Shown: positions 48,629 through 58,156, counted from the stretch's first letter. The stretch is DNA of 64,000 bases from Crossiella cryophila (GCF_014204915.1 NZ_JACHMH010000001.1:5853501-5917500), one strand, 5' to 3'. Made by a program: numbers and translations. Notes: generated by a model from the sequence alone, not told the origin.

Positions 48629-50857
48629 GTGCAGCAAGGTGTCGCGACCGGCGCGACCGCGGGCAACACGGCCGAAGACGACGGGTCCGGCACCCGGCTG
48701 GGCACGGTCGAACTGGCGCTGAGCGGCATGACCTGCGCCGCCTGCGCGGCCCGGATCGAACGCAAACTCAACAAGATCGACGGTGTGCACGCCGTGGTCA
48801 ACTACGCCACGGAGCGTGCCGCGGTCTCCTTCCCGCCCACCGTCGACATCCCCCGCCTGGTCGAGGCGGTCACTGCCGCTGGTTACAGCGCGCGAGAGGT
48901 CCAGGAGACGACGGCAACCGACACCCCGGACCCGGTACGCGCGCTGTGGCGCAGGCTGGTCGTGTCGGTGCTGCTCACCTTCCCGCTCGCCGACCTCGCG
49001 CTGGCCATGGCCTGGGTGCCCTGGCTGCGCTTCCCCGGCTGGCAGTGGGTGTGCCTGGGCCTGGCCGCGCCGGTCGTGCTGTGGGCCGCGCTGCCCTTCC
49101 ACCGGGCCGCGCTGCGCAACGCCCGGCACGGCGCGGCCTCGATGGACACGCTGGTCTCACTGGGGGTGCTCAGCGCGTTCGGCTGGTCCACCTACGCGAT
49201 GTTCAGCACCACCGTCACCGGCGGCATCTACCTGGAGGTCGCCGCAGGGGTGACCACCTTCCTGCTGGCCGGCCGCTACTTCGAGGCCCGCGCCCGGCGG
49301 ATGGCCGGGGACGCGCTGCGCTCGCTGTCCCTGCTCGCGGCCAAGGACGTGCTGTTGCTGCGCAAGGGCAAAGAGGTGCGGGTCCCGGTCGGGCAGCTGG
49401 TGGTCGGGGACCTGTTCGTGGTGCCGCCGGGGGAGAAGATCGCCACCGACGGGGTGGTCGAGTCCGGGCGGTCCGTGGTCGACCTGAGCATGGTCACCGG
49501 CGAGTCGGTGCCGGTGGAGGCCGATGCGGGCGCGACCGTCATCGGCGGCACCCTCTCGCACAGCGGCAGGCTGATCGTGCGCGCCACCGGCGTCGGCGCG
49601 GACACCCAGCTGGCCAGGATGACCGCGCTGGTCGAAGCGGCCCAGGCCGGCAAATCCGGCGCGCAACGGCTGGCCGACCGGGTGGCCGGGGTGTTCGTGC
49701 CGGTGGTCCTGGTGCTCTCCGCGCTGACCCTGGCGACCTGGCTGCTCGCGGGCGGGTCCACCGAATCGGCCTTCGGCGCGGCCCTGGCGGTGCTGATCAT
49801 CGCCTGCCCGTGCGCCCTCGGACTGGCCACGCCGACCGCGTTGCTGGTGGCCACCGGCCGCGGCGCGCAGCTGGGCATCCTGCTGCGCGGCGCCCAGGCC
49901 CTGGAGTCCACCCGCGCGGTGGACACGGTGCTGCTGGACAAGACCGGCACGGTCACCACCGGCCGGATGTCCCTGACCGAGATGCACACCAGTGGCGACC
50001 CGGACGAGCTGCTGCGGCACGCCGGCGCGGTCGAGTCCGCCTCCGAACACGCCATCGCCGCCGCGATCACCACCGCCGCCCGCGCGCGATTCCCGGAACT
50101 GCCCGAGGTCACCGAGTTCACCGCGCTGCCGGGGCTGGGCGCGAGTGGGCGGGTGGAGGGCGCGGAAGTCCTCATCGGCCGGTTGTTGTTGTTCGCCGAG
50201 CGCGGCTGGACCGTCGATTCCGAATTGGCGGAACTCTGCGCGGAATGGGAGAAACTGGGCCGGACCGTCGTGGTGGCGGGCTGGAACGGCGCCGCCCGCG
50301 GCCTCCTCGCCGTGCTGGACACGGTCAAGGAATCCGCCCCCGGTGCGATCAAGGCGTTGCGCGCGCTCGGATTGACCCCGGTGCTGCTCACCGGTGACAA
50401 CGAGGCCACCGCCCGCCTGGTCGCCGAGGCGGTCGGCATCGAGGAGGTGCACGCCGGGGTGCTGCCCCAGGGCAAGGTCGAGGTGGTGCGCGCCCTGCAG
50501 GCCAAGGGGCGCAGGGTGGCCATGGTGGGTGACGGCGTCAACGACGGCCCGGCGCTGGCCGCCGCCGACCTGGCCATGGCCATGGGCACCGGCGCGGACG
50601 TCGCGCTGCACGCCGCCGACCTGATCCTGGTGCGGGACAACCTGATCGCCGTCCCGGACGCCATCCGGCTGGCCCGCGCCACGCTGAACACCATCCGCGG
50701 CAACCTGTGGTGGGCCTTCGGCTACAACGTGGCCGCGCTGCCGGTGGCCGCCCTTGGCCTGCTCAACCCGTTGATCGCCGGGGCCGCGATGGCGCTGTCC
50801 TCGGCGTTCGTGGTGTCCAACAGCATGCGGCTGCGCAAGTTCGGCGGCGGCCAGTAG
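48629..50857 (+). CDS. copA: Copper-translocating P1B-type ATPase
   Basis: A 742-residue heavy-metal ATPase. An N-terminal HMA domain holds GMTCAACAARIE (MTCAAC 34-39). Then come eight membrane helices, the actuator TGES loop (VTGESVPVEADAG), the ion site CPC (393-395, in IIACPCALGLATPTA), DKTGT with phospho-Asp437, SEHAIAAAI with the P1B HP-like locus, and GDGVNDGPALAAADL. CPC plus a Cys-based HMA fits Cu(I) export. GTG 48629 is the likely start, with a weak GGAG upstream. No CsoR gene is adjacent. It converges with lacI, 9 nt apart. Confidence 0.94.
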   Translation: MQQGVATGATAGNTAEDDGSGTRLGTVELALSGMTCAACAARIERKLNKIDGVHAVVNYATERAAVSFPPTVDIPRLVEAVTAAGYSAREVQETTATDTPDPVRALWRRLVVSVLLTFPLADLALAMAWVPWLRFPGWQWVCLGLAAPVVLWAALPFHRAALRNARHGAASMDTLVSLGVLSAFGWSTYAMFSTTVTGGIYLEVAAGVTTFLLAGRYFEARARRMAGDALRSLSLLAAKDVLLLRKGKEVRVPVGQLVVGDLFVVPPGEKIATDGVVESGRSVVDLSMVTGESVPVEADAGATVIGGTLSHSGRLIVRATGVGADTQLARMTALVEAAQAGKSGAQRLADRVAGVFVPVVLVLSALTLATWLLAGGSTESAFGAALAVLIIACPCALGLATPTALLVATGRGAQLGILLRGAQALESTRAVDTVLLDKTGTVTTGRMSLTEMHTSGDPDELLRHAGAVESASEHAIAAAITTAARARFPELPEVTEFTALPGLGASGRVEGAEVLIGRLLLFAERGWTVDSELAELCAEWEKLGRTVVVAGWNGAARGLLAVLDTVKESAPGAIKALRALGLTPVLLTGDNEATARLVAEAVGIEEVHAGVLPQGKVEVVRALQAKGRRVAMVGDGVNDGPALAAADLAMAMGTGADVALHAADLILVRDNLIAVPDAIRLARATLNTIRGNLWWAFGYNVAALPVAALGLLNPLIAGAAMALSSAFVVSNSMRLRKFGGGQ

Positions 50858-50866
50858 GGCGTGTCG

Positions 50867-51859
50867 TCAGGCCCGCGGCGGCGCGGTGGAGCCACGCACC
50901 ACCAGTTCGGCGGCGAAGGCGGGCAGGTCCGGTTCGGCGCCGTCGAGGAGACCCAGCACGGCACGGGCCGCCGCCTGCCCCATCTCGCGGGCGGGCTGGC
51001 GCACCGTGGTCAGCGGCGGCACCGCGTAGCGCACGCTGGGCAGGTCGTCGAAGCCCACCAGGGACACGTCCTCGGGCACCCGCGACCCGTGCTCGGCCAG
51101 GGCCAGCCGCGCGCCCATCGCCACCTGGTCGTTGGCCGCGACCACCGCCGTGCACCGGATCCCGTTGCCCGCCACCAGGTGCACCGCGCGCTGCCCGTCG
51201 TCCTCGTGGTAGCCGCCGGGCACCGCGACCGGGGTCAGCCCGGCCGCGGTCATCGCGTCCCGGTAGCCGCGCAGCCGCTCCTCGGTGTCCTGCTGCCCGG
51301 CCTCGCCGCAGATGTGCACGATGTCCCGATGGCCAAGGGTGATCAGGTGTTCGGTGGCCACCCGCGCGCCGTGGTGGTTGTCCAGGGTGATCGCCGGCTG
51401 CCCCGGCGCCCCGCGCAGCACCGTGACCAGGGGCAGATCTCCCGCCGCGGCAACGAGATCCGGGCCGGGCAGCCGGCCGCCCAGCACGATCAGCGCGTCG
51501 GCCTGCCGCCCCACCAGGTGTTCGATCGCGCGGCGTTCGGTCTCGGTCTCGAAGGCCCCGCTGGCGAAGAGGGCCTGGTAGCCCAGACCGTGCAGCTCGG
51601 CCTCCACCCCGGCCATGATCAGGCCGTAGAGCGGGCTGGCCAGGTCGGGGGTGAGCACGCCGACGGTGAAGGTGCGGCCCCAGGCCAGGCCCTTGGCCAT
51701 CAGGTTGGGGCGGTAGCTCAGATCGGCCATCGCGGTCAGCACGGCGTCCCGTTTCTCCGGGGTGACCACGGCGTTGCCGGTCAGCACCCGGGACACCGTC
51801 GCCTTGGACACCCCGGCCCGCGCCGCGATGTCGGTGATCGTCGCCTTCCTGCCCGCCAC
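50867..51859 (-). CDS. LacI family transcriptional regulator of the GH81 glucanase
   Basis: A 330-residue LacI/GalR protein. The HTH and hinge are RKATITDIAARAGVSKATVS and NAVVTPEKRDAVLTAMADLS, then YRPNLMAKGLA. The sugar-binding core follows (TFTVGVLTPDLASPLYGLIM, CTAVVAANDQVAMGARLALA, VSLVGFDDLPSVRYAVPPLT). GTG 51859 has a GGGGAGGG 8 nt upstream; ATG 51877 would add six residues. It is divergent from the GH81 gene, and a perfect LacI-type palindrome (51930-51945) lies between them, so it most likely represses the glucanase and itself. Confidence 0.93.
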   Translation of the reverse strand: MAGRKATITDIAARAGVSKATVSRVLTGNAVVTPEKRDAVLTAMADLSYRPNLMAKGLAWGRTFTVGVLTPDLASPLYGLIMAGVEAELHGLGYQALFASGAFETETERRAIEHLVGRQADALIVLGGRLPGPDLVAAAGDLPLVTVLRGAPGQPAITLDNHHGARVATEHLITLGHRDIVHICGEAGQQDTEERLRGYRDAMTAAGLTPVAVPGGYHEDDGQRAVHLVAGNGIRCTAVVAANDQVAMGARLALAEHGSRVPEDVSLVGFDDLPSVRYAVPPLTTVRQPAREMGQAAARAVLGLLDGAEPDLPAFAAELVVRGSTAPPRA

Positions 51860-51929
51860 CAGCCCCACCCTCCCCATTCACCTGGGCGTTGACCGCCCCT
51901 GTGACGGATGTTACATTCCCGAAACGCGT

Positions 51930-51945
51930 TTGAAACCGGTTTCAA
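51930..51945. promoter_or_regulatory. LacI-type operator
   Basis: TTGAAACCGGTTTCAA is a perfect 16-bp palindrome with the central CG typical of LacI/GalR operators. It lies 34 nt before ATG 51980 of the GH81 gene and 70 nt before the lacI start, and can control both directions. Confidence 0.85.
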
Positions 51946-51979
51946 GCCAATGGTTCACCACCCCCTGCTTGGAGGAACC

Positions 51980-54904
51980 ATGAGTTTGCTCAGCCGTGGG
52001 CTGGCCGCTGCCACCGCGGTCCTCACGTTAGGCGTGTTAGTCCCGCTGGCCGTCGCGGTCGGCACGGGATCGGCCCAGGCCGAGCCGATCGGCGCGGGCA
52101 GCTACACCACCACCCTGCCCGCGGGCGCGGTGCTGCCCACCGCCTGCGGGGACATCCCGCGCAACCCCCGCCAGTACGTCACCGGCAACGCCCCCTCGGG
52201 TGCGGTGCCGACCAACGACTGGTGGTCCTCGCTGATCTTCAAGCGCAACAACTGCGCGTACTCCGACAACCTGATGGCGCACCCGTTCTCCTTCAACACC
52301 AGCGCGAACGGCCTCGGCGTCGACTACGCCACCAACGTCACCATCAGCGGCACGGCCACCGGGGTGGGGGAGTACCACTACCCGTACTCCACCGACTTCA
52401 CCCTGGGCGTGACCGGGCTGAACTCGCCGGATGTGAAGGTGGACGGCTGGACCGACTGGACGGTCAGCCCCTACTTCAGCGATGGCGCGCGCACCCTGCG
52501 CACCACCATCGGCCACGGCCTGCCCTTCGTCTACGCCAGGGTCACCGGCGGCGACGCGCGCCTGGGCTTCCCGGCCGCGCCGACGGTGTGGTCCAACTCC
52601 GGGGCCACCATCGGTTTCACCGCCGAGGGCCACGACTACGTGGCCTACGCGCCGTCCGGGTCGACCTGGAACGTCGGCGGCAACGCCATCACCTCCTCCT
52701 TGGCGGGCAAGGGTTTCTTCTCGGTGGCGGTGCTGCCGACCACCCCGGCCAGCAGTGCGGCGGACCGGCAGGCGCTGCTGACCTCCTACGGGCGGCACGC
52801 GCACGCCCACGTCACCGGCACCAAGGTCGAGTGGGCCTACGACCAGGCGGCCAGCACGGTGCGCGCCACCTACCGCTACACCACCCAGGCCATGGAGGGC
52901 GGCCAGAGCGGCACCGTGGTCGCGCTGTACCCGCACCAGTGGCAGAACCTCAGCGGCGCCACCCCGATCCCGCAAACCTATGTCTCACCACGAGGTCAGC
53001 TCAAAACCCTGGTCGGCGCCTCGGCGTTCACCACCGCCATCCGCTACCACGGTGTGCTGCCCGAACTACCCCAGGTCGGCATGACCGGCGGCGACCTGAC
53101 CACGCTGAACAACTACCTCAACGAGGCATCCGCCGGTGACCCCTTCGCCGGGTTCAACAACGACACCTACTGGACCGGCAAGGCGCTGGGCCGGGCCGCG
53201 CGGATGATCGAGATCGCCGACCAGGTGGGCAACCTGGCGGTGCGGGACAAGCTGATCGGCGCCATCCGCACCCGGCTCACCGACTGGTTCACCGCGCCCA
53301 ACGGCAAGAACGAGCGGGTCTTCTACTACGACCGCAACTGGGGTTCGCTGACCGGTTTCCCGGCCTCCTACGGCTCGGACACCGACCTCAACGACCACCA
53401 CTTCCACTACGGCTACTACATCTCCGCCGCGGCCACCCTGGCCAAGTACGACCCGGCCTGGGCCTCGGCAGGCCAGTACGGCGGCATGGTGAACCTGCTG
53501 ATCCGGGACGCCAACGGGTTCAACCGCAACGACACCATGTTCCCGTTCCTGCGTGACTTCGACATCTTCGCCGGCCACGACTGGGCGGCCGGGCACGGCG
53601 CGTTCTTCGCCGGCAACAACCAGGAATCCAGCTCCGAGGGCATGAACTTCGCCAACGCGGTGATCCAGTGGGGCCTGGCCACCGGCGACACCGCGGCCCG
53701 GGACGCCGGATTGTTCATGTACACCACCCAGGGCGAGGCGATCAAGGAGTACTGGTTCGACAACCGGGACGTCAACTTCCCCAGCGCCTTCCAGCACTCC
53801 ACGGTCGGCATGGTGTGGGGCGACGGCGGCGCGTACTCGACCTGGTTCAGCGCCGAACCGGAGATGATCCAGGGCATCAACATGCTGCCCATCAACGGCG
53901 GATCCCTGTACCTGGGCCATGATCCGGCCTACATCGACCGGAACCTGCGCGAGCTGGTCACCAACAACGGCGGCCCACCGACGGTGTGGCGGGACATCAT
54001 CTGGTCCTTCCAGGCACTGTCCAAACCGGACACCGCGCTAGCGGAGTTCCGTGCCGGGAACTACACGGTGGAGGAGGGCGAGACCAAGGCCCGCACCTTC
54101 CAGTGGCTGCGCAACCTCAGCGCGCTGGGCCAGGTGGACCGCACGGTCACCGCCAACCACCCGCTGCACGCGGTGTTCACCCGCAACGGGGCGAAAACCT
54201 ATGTGGCGACCAACATCTCCAACCAGCCGATCACGGTGACCTTCTCCAACGGCACCACCCTCACCGTGGGCGCGGGTAAGACGGCCACCACCGGTGCGAT
54301 CACCTGGAGCGGCGGCAACGGCTCCGGTGGCCAGCCCACCTCCAGCAGCAGCTCCACCACGACCACGACGACGACCACCACCACGACGACCACGACCGGG
54401 CCGCCGCCGGTGCGCGGCAACCGGTTCTTCGTCAACAACCCGGGCGCGCTCAGCCTCACCGAGTCCACCGGCGGCCGCGTGGACACCATCGCCGGCGCGG
54501 GCGGCGGCAACAACGACGGCACCCCGCGCAACGCCCAGACCTACACCGCCTGCGGCCTGACCGGGACCCATGACCCGGCCAAGCAGACCGGGTTCAACCT
54601 GTTCGTCGACTCCGGGACGGGCGTGGCCAACGGGGTGCAGGCGCGGGTCTCCTACGACTTCACCGGCTCCGGGAACTACGGCCGGGTGGAGACCTACCGC
54701 TACTTCGCCACCGACCCGGTCGCCGGCTGGGAGAACTACGCCGCGGGCGCCCAGCACTCCAGTTCGGGCGGCTTCAGCGAGTTGCGCAACGGGTGCGTGC
54801 GGCTGGAGGTGTGGAGTGCGATCGGCACCGGCCCGACCTCGCTGCGGGTCAACGCGACCGCGGGTCAGGGTCAGCAGTCGGTGTTGACAATTCCATTCCA
54901 GTAA
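51980..54904 (+). CDS. Secreted GH81 endo-beta-1,3-glucanase with C-terminal carbohydrate-binding module
   Basis: A 974-residue protein. The signal peptide (LSRGLAAATAVLTLGVLVPL ... AQAEPI) contains two TTA codons (52028 and 52037). The GH81 domain starts PTNDWWSSLIFKRNNC and contains DLNDHHFHYGYYISAAATLA and the catalytic region FFAGNNQESSSEGMNFA with Glu549 and Glu553. A Ser/Thr linker of about 25 residues (788-813) leads to a C-terminal module of about 150 residues (RFFVNNPGALSLTESTGGRV ... LRNGCVRLEVWSAIGTG) resembling CBM56 beta-1,3-glucan binders. It degrades fungal or callose-type glucan. GGAGG at 51971-51975 supports the start. Confidence 0.93.
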   Translation: MSLLSRGLAAATAVLTLGVLVPLAVAVGTGSAQAEPIGAGSYTTTLPAGAVLPTACGDIPRNPRQYVTGNAPSGAVPTNDWWSSLIFKRNNCAYSDNLMAHPFSFNTSANGLGVDYATNVTISGTATGVGEYHYPYSTDFTLGVTGLNSPDVKVDGWTDWTVSPYFSDGARTLRTTIGHGLPFVYARVTGGDARLGFPAAPTVWSNSGATIGFTAEGHDYVAYAPSGSTWNVGGNAITSSLAGKGFFSVAVLPTTPASSAADRQALLTSYGRHAHAHVTGTKVEWAYDQAASTVRATYRYTTQAMEGGQSGTVVALYPHQWQNLSGATPIPQTYVSPRGQLKTLVGASAFTTAIRYHGVLPELPQVGMTGGDLTTLNNYLNEASAGDPFAGFNNDTYWTGKALGRAARMIEIADQVGNLAVRDKLIGAIRTRLTDWFTAPNGKNERVFYYDRNWGSLTGFPASYGSDTDLNDHHFHYGYYISAAATLAKYDPAWASAGQYGGMVNLLIRDANGFNRNDTMFPFLRDFDIFAGHDWAAGHGAFFAGNNQESSSEGMNFANAVIQWGLATGDTAARDAGLFMYTTQGEAIKEYWFDNRDVNFPSAFQHSTVGMVWGDGGAYSTWFSAEPEMIQGINMLPINGGSLYLGHDPAYIDRNLRELVTNNGGPPTVWRDIIWSFQALSKPDTALAEFRAGNYTVEEGETKARTFQWLRNLSALGQVDRTVTANHPLHAVFTRNGAKTYVATNISNQPITVTFSNGTTLTVGAGKTATTGAITWSGGNGSGGQPTSSSSSTTTTTTTTTTTTTTGPPPVRGNRFFVNNPGALSLTESTGGRVDTIAGAGGGNNDGTPRNAQTYTACGLTGTHDPAKQTGFNLFVDSGTGVANGVQARVSYDFTGSGNYGRVETYRYFATDPVAGWENYAAGAQHSSSGGFSELRNGCVRLEVWSAIGTGPTSLRVNATAGQGQQSVLTIPFQ

Positions 54905-54923
54905 GCCTATCCGGTAAATACAT

Positions 54924-54980
54924 CGCCTTAGTTCACAACCGTGAAAATTCATGGTTGTGAACTAAGGCGTTGCCGTTTTC
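54924..54980 (+). terminator. Long terminator hairpin after the GH81 gene
   Basis: The 17-bp arms 54924-54940 and 54953-54969 (starting CGCCTTAGTTCACAACC) pair perfectly; four more pairs are possible in the loop. TTTT follows at about 54976. It lies 20 nt after the GH81 stop and would also block transcription from the other side. Confidence 0.85.
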
Positions 54981-55098
54981 CGGGGATTTACGAATATCGG
55001 CGTATTGACCCCGACGTGGTCTGGACCACACCATCGTTTGCGTTATCCGCGCTTCTCGCCGCGACGCGCGACCCGGGTATCCATCCCTGAGGAGACCG

Positions 55099-56331
55099 AT
55101 GACCGCCCAGCATCGACGCCGGACAATCGTCGCCGCGCTCGCCTCGTTCACCGCATCGTTCCTGCTGGCAGGCGCCTCGCCTACGCTCGCGGAACCCGCA
55201 CCGGCCGCCACCGGAGCCCCGGCGGCCGCCCTGGCCCCACCCACCTTCACCCACCCCGGTGTGTACGTCAGCCGGGGTCAGCTCGATTTCGTGCGGGGCC
55301 GGGTCCAGGCCGGCGCGCAGCCGTGGAAGGCCGCCTATGACCAGATGAACGGGCATGCCCTCGCCTCGCTGTCCCGAAATCCGAAACCGAGGGCCGTGGT
55401 CGAGTGCGGTCCGTACTCGAACCCGAACCTGGGCTGCACCGATGAGCGGCAGGACGCCATCGCGGCCTACACCAACGCGTTGAACTGGTACATCACCAGG
55501 GATCAGCGTTACGCCACCAAGGCGATCCAGATCATGGACGCCTGGTCGGCTACCATCCGCGACCACACCAACAGCAACGCCCCGCTGCAGACCGCCTGGG
55601 CCGGGGTGTCCTGGGCCAAGGCCGCGGAGATCATCCGGCACACCGGCGGCGGCTGGGCGGCGGCCGGGGTGACCCGGTTCAGCACCATGCTGCGCAACGT
55701 CTACCTGCCCAAGGTGATCAACGGCCACGCCACCAGCAACGGCAACTGGGAACTCACCATGATGGAGGCCTCCATCGGCATCGCGGTGTTCCTGGAGGAC
55801 CGGAGCGCCTACGACCGCGCGGTGACCAAGTTCCGCCAGCGGGTGCCCGCCTTCCTCTACGTCACCGGTGACGGCGCCTACGCCAAGGGCCCGGTGGGCA
55901 GCGGCATCGACACCAGGGAGGAGATCATCCGCTACTGGCACAACCAGTCCACCTTCGTGGACGGCCTGAGCCAGGAGACCTGCCGCGACTTCACCCACAC
56001 CGGCTACGGCCTGGCCAGCATCGCCAACTTCGCCGAGACCACCCGGCACCAGGGCCAGGACCTGTACCCGGAGATCGGCGACCGGCTGCGGCACGCGCTG
56101 GGCTTCCACGCCAAGTACGAACTCGGCGAGGCGGCACCGAGCTGGCTGTGCGGCGGCAACATCAAGCGCGGCGTCGGCCCGGTCTCCGAGGTCGGCTACA
56201 ACGCCCTGGCCAACCGGATGGGCCACACCATGGCCAACACCCAGCGCCTGGTGGAATCCCGGCGCCCGGCAGGCACCAACATCCTCTTCGTCGCCTGGCA
56301 AACCCTCACCCACGCCAACAACCCGGCCTGA
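55099..56331 (+). CDS. Secreted alginate lyase family protein
   Basis: A 410-residue protein with a signal peptide (RTIVAALASFTASFLLAGAS, cleavage near LAEPAP). The alginate-lyase alpha-toroid is visible in HPGVYVSRGQLDFVRGRVQA, GAQPWKAAYDQMNGHAL, SNGNWELTMMEASIGIAVFL, and RDFTHTGYGLASIANFAETT where the His and Tyr region lies. Actinomycete members of this broad family act on uronate polymers; the exact polymer is uncertain. Gene 56382-57539, a GH105-type enzyme, converges on it and could finish the unsaturated products. Confidence 0.87.
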   Translation: MTAQHRRRTIVAALASFTASFLLAGASPTLAEPAPAATGAPAAALAPPTFTHPGVYVSRGQLDFVRGRVQAGAQPWKAAYDQMNGHALASLSRNPKPRAVVECGPYSNPNLGCTDERQDAIAAYTNALNWYITRDQRYATKAIQIMDAWSATIRDHTNSNAPLQTAWAGVSWAKAAEIIRHTGGGWAAAGVTRFSTMLRNVYLPKVINGHATSNGNWELTMMEASIGIAVFLEDRSAYDRAVTKFRQRVPAFLYVTGDGAYAKGPVGSGIDTREEIIRYWHNQSTFVDGLSQETCRDFTHTGYGLASIANFAETTRHQGQDLYPEIGDRLRHALGFHAKYELGEAAPSWLCGGNIKRGVGPVSEVGYNALANRMGHTMANTQRLVESRRPAGTNILFVAWQTLTHANNPA

Positions 56332-56340
56332 CCCGGCTGC

Positions 56341-56374
56341 CCGCGCCCGCCCCTCCGCCGAGGGACGGGCGCGG
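56341..56374. terminator. Terminator hairpin between alginate-lyase-like and GH105 genes
   Basis: The 14-nt arms 56341-56354 and 56361-56374 pair at 13 positions with one mismatch around the loop CCGCCG. It lies between two convergent genes (stops at 56331 and 56382). Confidence 0.75.
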
Positions 56375-56381
56375 CAAGCGC

Positions 56382-57539
56382 TTACCCAGCCCGCGACAAC
56401 TGCTCGTTCATGATCAGGAACGCCCCGAGACCATGCAGATCATTCGTGCTACGTGGCCGGTTGAAGTAGTAGTTGAGATCACCCGGCCCGGTGCCGACAC
56501 AGATCTCCCGCAGATTCGTCCGCCCATCGGTCCCCAGCGAGATCCGTTGCAGCACCCCCTGATACCCCTTGGCCGCCACCGCGCGGAAGCCCGGATCCAG
56601 ATACCCCTTCTCCACCCCACGCGAGAGCATGAAGGTGAACATCGCCGAAGCCGAGGTCTCGGTCCAGTTCCCCGCGGTACTACCCCGATCAACCACCTGG
56701 AACCACCGCCCACTGGCCGGATCCTGGAACCGCTGCAACGCCACCGCGAGCTGCCGCACCGTGTCCAACAGTGCGGCCCGCCGAGAATGGTTGGCAGGCA
56801 ACACATCCAGGATGTCCATCGCCGCCATCGCGTACCACCCGATAGCCCGCGCCCAGTGATGCGCGGAGTGCCGATGCGGATCCGGCGCCCACCCAGCCGA
56901 CCCGTCCGCGTCATAGGCGTGGAACAGCAACCCACTCGGCGCCTTCAACCTGGCGTGATAGGTCAGCATGTTCCGGGTCGACTCGTCGAAACCGTAGGTC
57001 TGGCCGTACCGCTGGGAGTGCAAGGCGATGAACGGCTGGGCCATGTACACCCCGTCCGCCCACAGCTCGCCGACCTTGCCGGTGGCATGCCACATCCCAC
57101 CGTCACTGGTACGGGGATAACTCGGAAAGCGGTCCCGGATCCGATCAGCCGCGATTTTGTACCGCTGCTGCCCGGTTTCCTGGTGCAGCAACGGCAACAG
57201 GTAGCCAGGCCGGAAGGCGTCCAGGTCGTTGAGCCGATTGGCGAAGTTGCCGTTGGCATCGACATGCCGGTCCATCCACTGCCGGACATAGTCGAGATAA
57301 CGCGCGTTCCCCGTCCGCTTGTACACCAGGTACTGCCCGTAGAGGTAAAGCCCACGCTCATAGGTCCACCCACCCAGGGTGGTAGGTGTGAACCGGGCCA
57401 TCGTCGAGTCGACCACCGACACCGACCAGTCCGGCGCGGCAAAAGCGGTACCAGGCAACAGGGGAGCGGCCGCGAGCGCCCCGAGTGTGCCGAGCAGGAA
57501 TGTGCGGCGGGAGGGTTCAGCGGGCTGAACATTTCGCAT
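56382..57539 (-). CDS. Tat-exported GH105-like glycoside hydrolase
   Basis: A 385-residue paralogue of the protein at 3316-4470. The N-terminus has a twin-arginine signal (PSRRTFLLGTLGALAAAPLL, cleavage near AFAAPD), where the first copy has a plain Sec signal. Shared segments are FTPTTLGGWTYERGLYLYGQ, YPRTSDGGMWHATGKVGELW, GLLFHAYDADGSAGWAPDP and HWARAIGWYAMAAMDILDVL. Its place beside a lyase-family gene fits removal of unsaturated uronyl ends. ATG 57539 is chosen for the Tat signal; a longer frame upstream adds nothing recognisable. Confidence 0.9.
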   Translation of the reverse strand: MRNVQPAEPSRRTFLLGTLGALAAAPLLPGTAFAAPDWSVSVVDSTMARFTPTTLGGWTYERGLYLYGQYLVYKRTGNARYLDYVRQWMDRHVDANGNFANRLNDLDAFRPGYLLPLLHQETGQQRYKIAADRIRDRFPSYPRTSDGGMWHATGKVGELWADGVYMAQPFIALHSQRYGQTYGFDESTRNMLTYHARLKAPSGLLFHAYDADGSAGWAPDPHRHSAHHWARAIGWYAMAAMDILDVLPANHSRRAALLDTVRQLAVALQRFQDPASGRWFQVVDRGSTAGNWTETSASAMFTFMLSRGVEKGYLDPGFRAVAAKGYQGVLQRISLGTDGRTNLREICVGTGPGDLNYYFNRPRSTNDLHGLGAFLIMNEQLSRAG

Positions 57540-58156
57540 GAGGCGATCTCCGTCGTCGTATGGGCTGATACGGCGGCGGCGCCAACAGGAAAGACAAAAC
57601 GAGTAGAACAGCCCCCAGAACAGCCTGTCAATCACGCGAAAAGGCGGCCAACCCTCAACCACCCGAAGATCGCCACACCCCCCGGCTGAGCCCGGCCCCG
57701 CACGCCTACCTCACCCAGACCCACCCGTCTACACCTGACGCGGCTTTTCTGCTCAGCGCCCCTTGGGGGTATCGTTGGGGCCGGTGACCTGGGCGGGGAC
57801 GCTGGGCTGGGACTGTTCGCCAAGTGATGTGTCGCTCGGGGAACTTCCGGCGCTGATCGTTTCGTTCCGCAGAAAGAAGCGGTGCGCGGGGCGGGGGAGA
57901 GGCGACCGTCGAGCCGGTCCCACGCAACGGCACCGAGCCCGGAAGCATCGTGGAAACAGGCCGACGGACCCCGGATCCCAGAAACGGGCACGGGCGCGGC
58001 CGAGCCGGAAGCAGGATCCGGTGCCGCGCAGCCGGAAGCATGAACAGGTGCCGCCGAGCTGGAAGCAGGCACAGCTGACGCCGAGCCCAGCATCTGGCAG
58101 GTGGGCCGCCATCTCGCAGGGCAGGTGGCCCGCCCAGACCGGCGCCTGGCAGGTGG
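57540..58156. other. Gene-poor region of about 617 bp
   Basis: No convincing gene is seen. The first 120 bp upstream of the GH105 start are AT-richer and probably hold its promoter. The rest is G+C-rich with short repeats, including the 27-bp tandem array at 57999-58079. A minus-strand open frame (57632-58093) reads 9-residue ASGxAAPxP-like repeats but has no start signal or domain. Confidence 0.6.
57999..58079. repeat. Three imperfect tandem 27-bp repeats
   Basis: The units are 57999-58025, 58026-58052 and 58053-58079, sharing the core AGCCGGAAGCA (AGCTGGAAGCA in the third). The period is a multiple of 3, as in coding repeats, but no gene across them is convincing. Confidence 0.75.

Noticed and set aside
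57999-58079. CRISPR array
   Set aside because: The units are contiguous 27-bp copies without spacers, and no cas genes are near. The Cas4-like nuclease at 60473-63961 is a Dna2-type fusion and not an adaptation protein.
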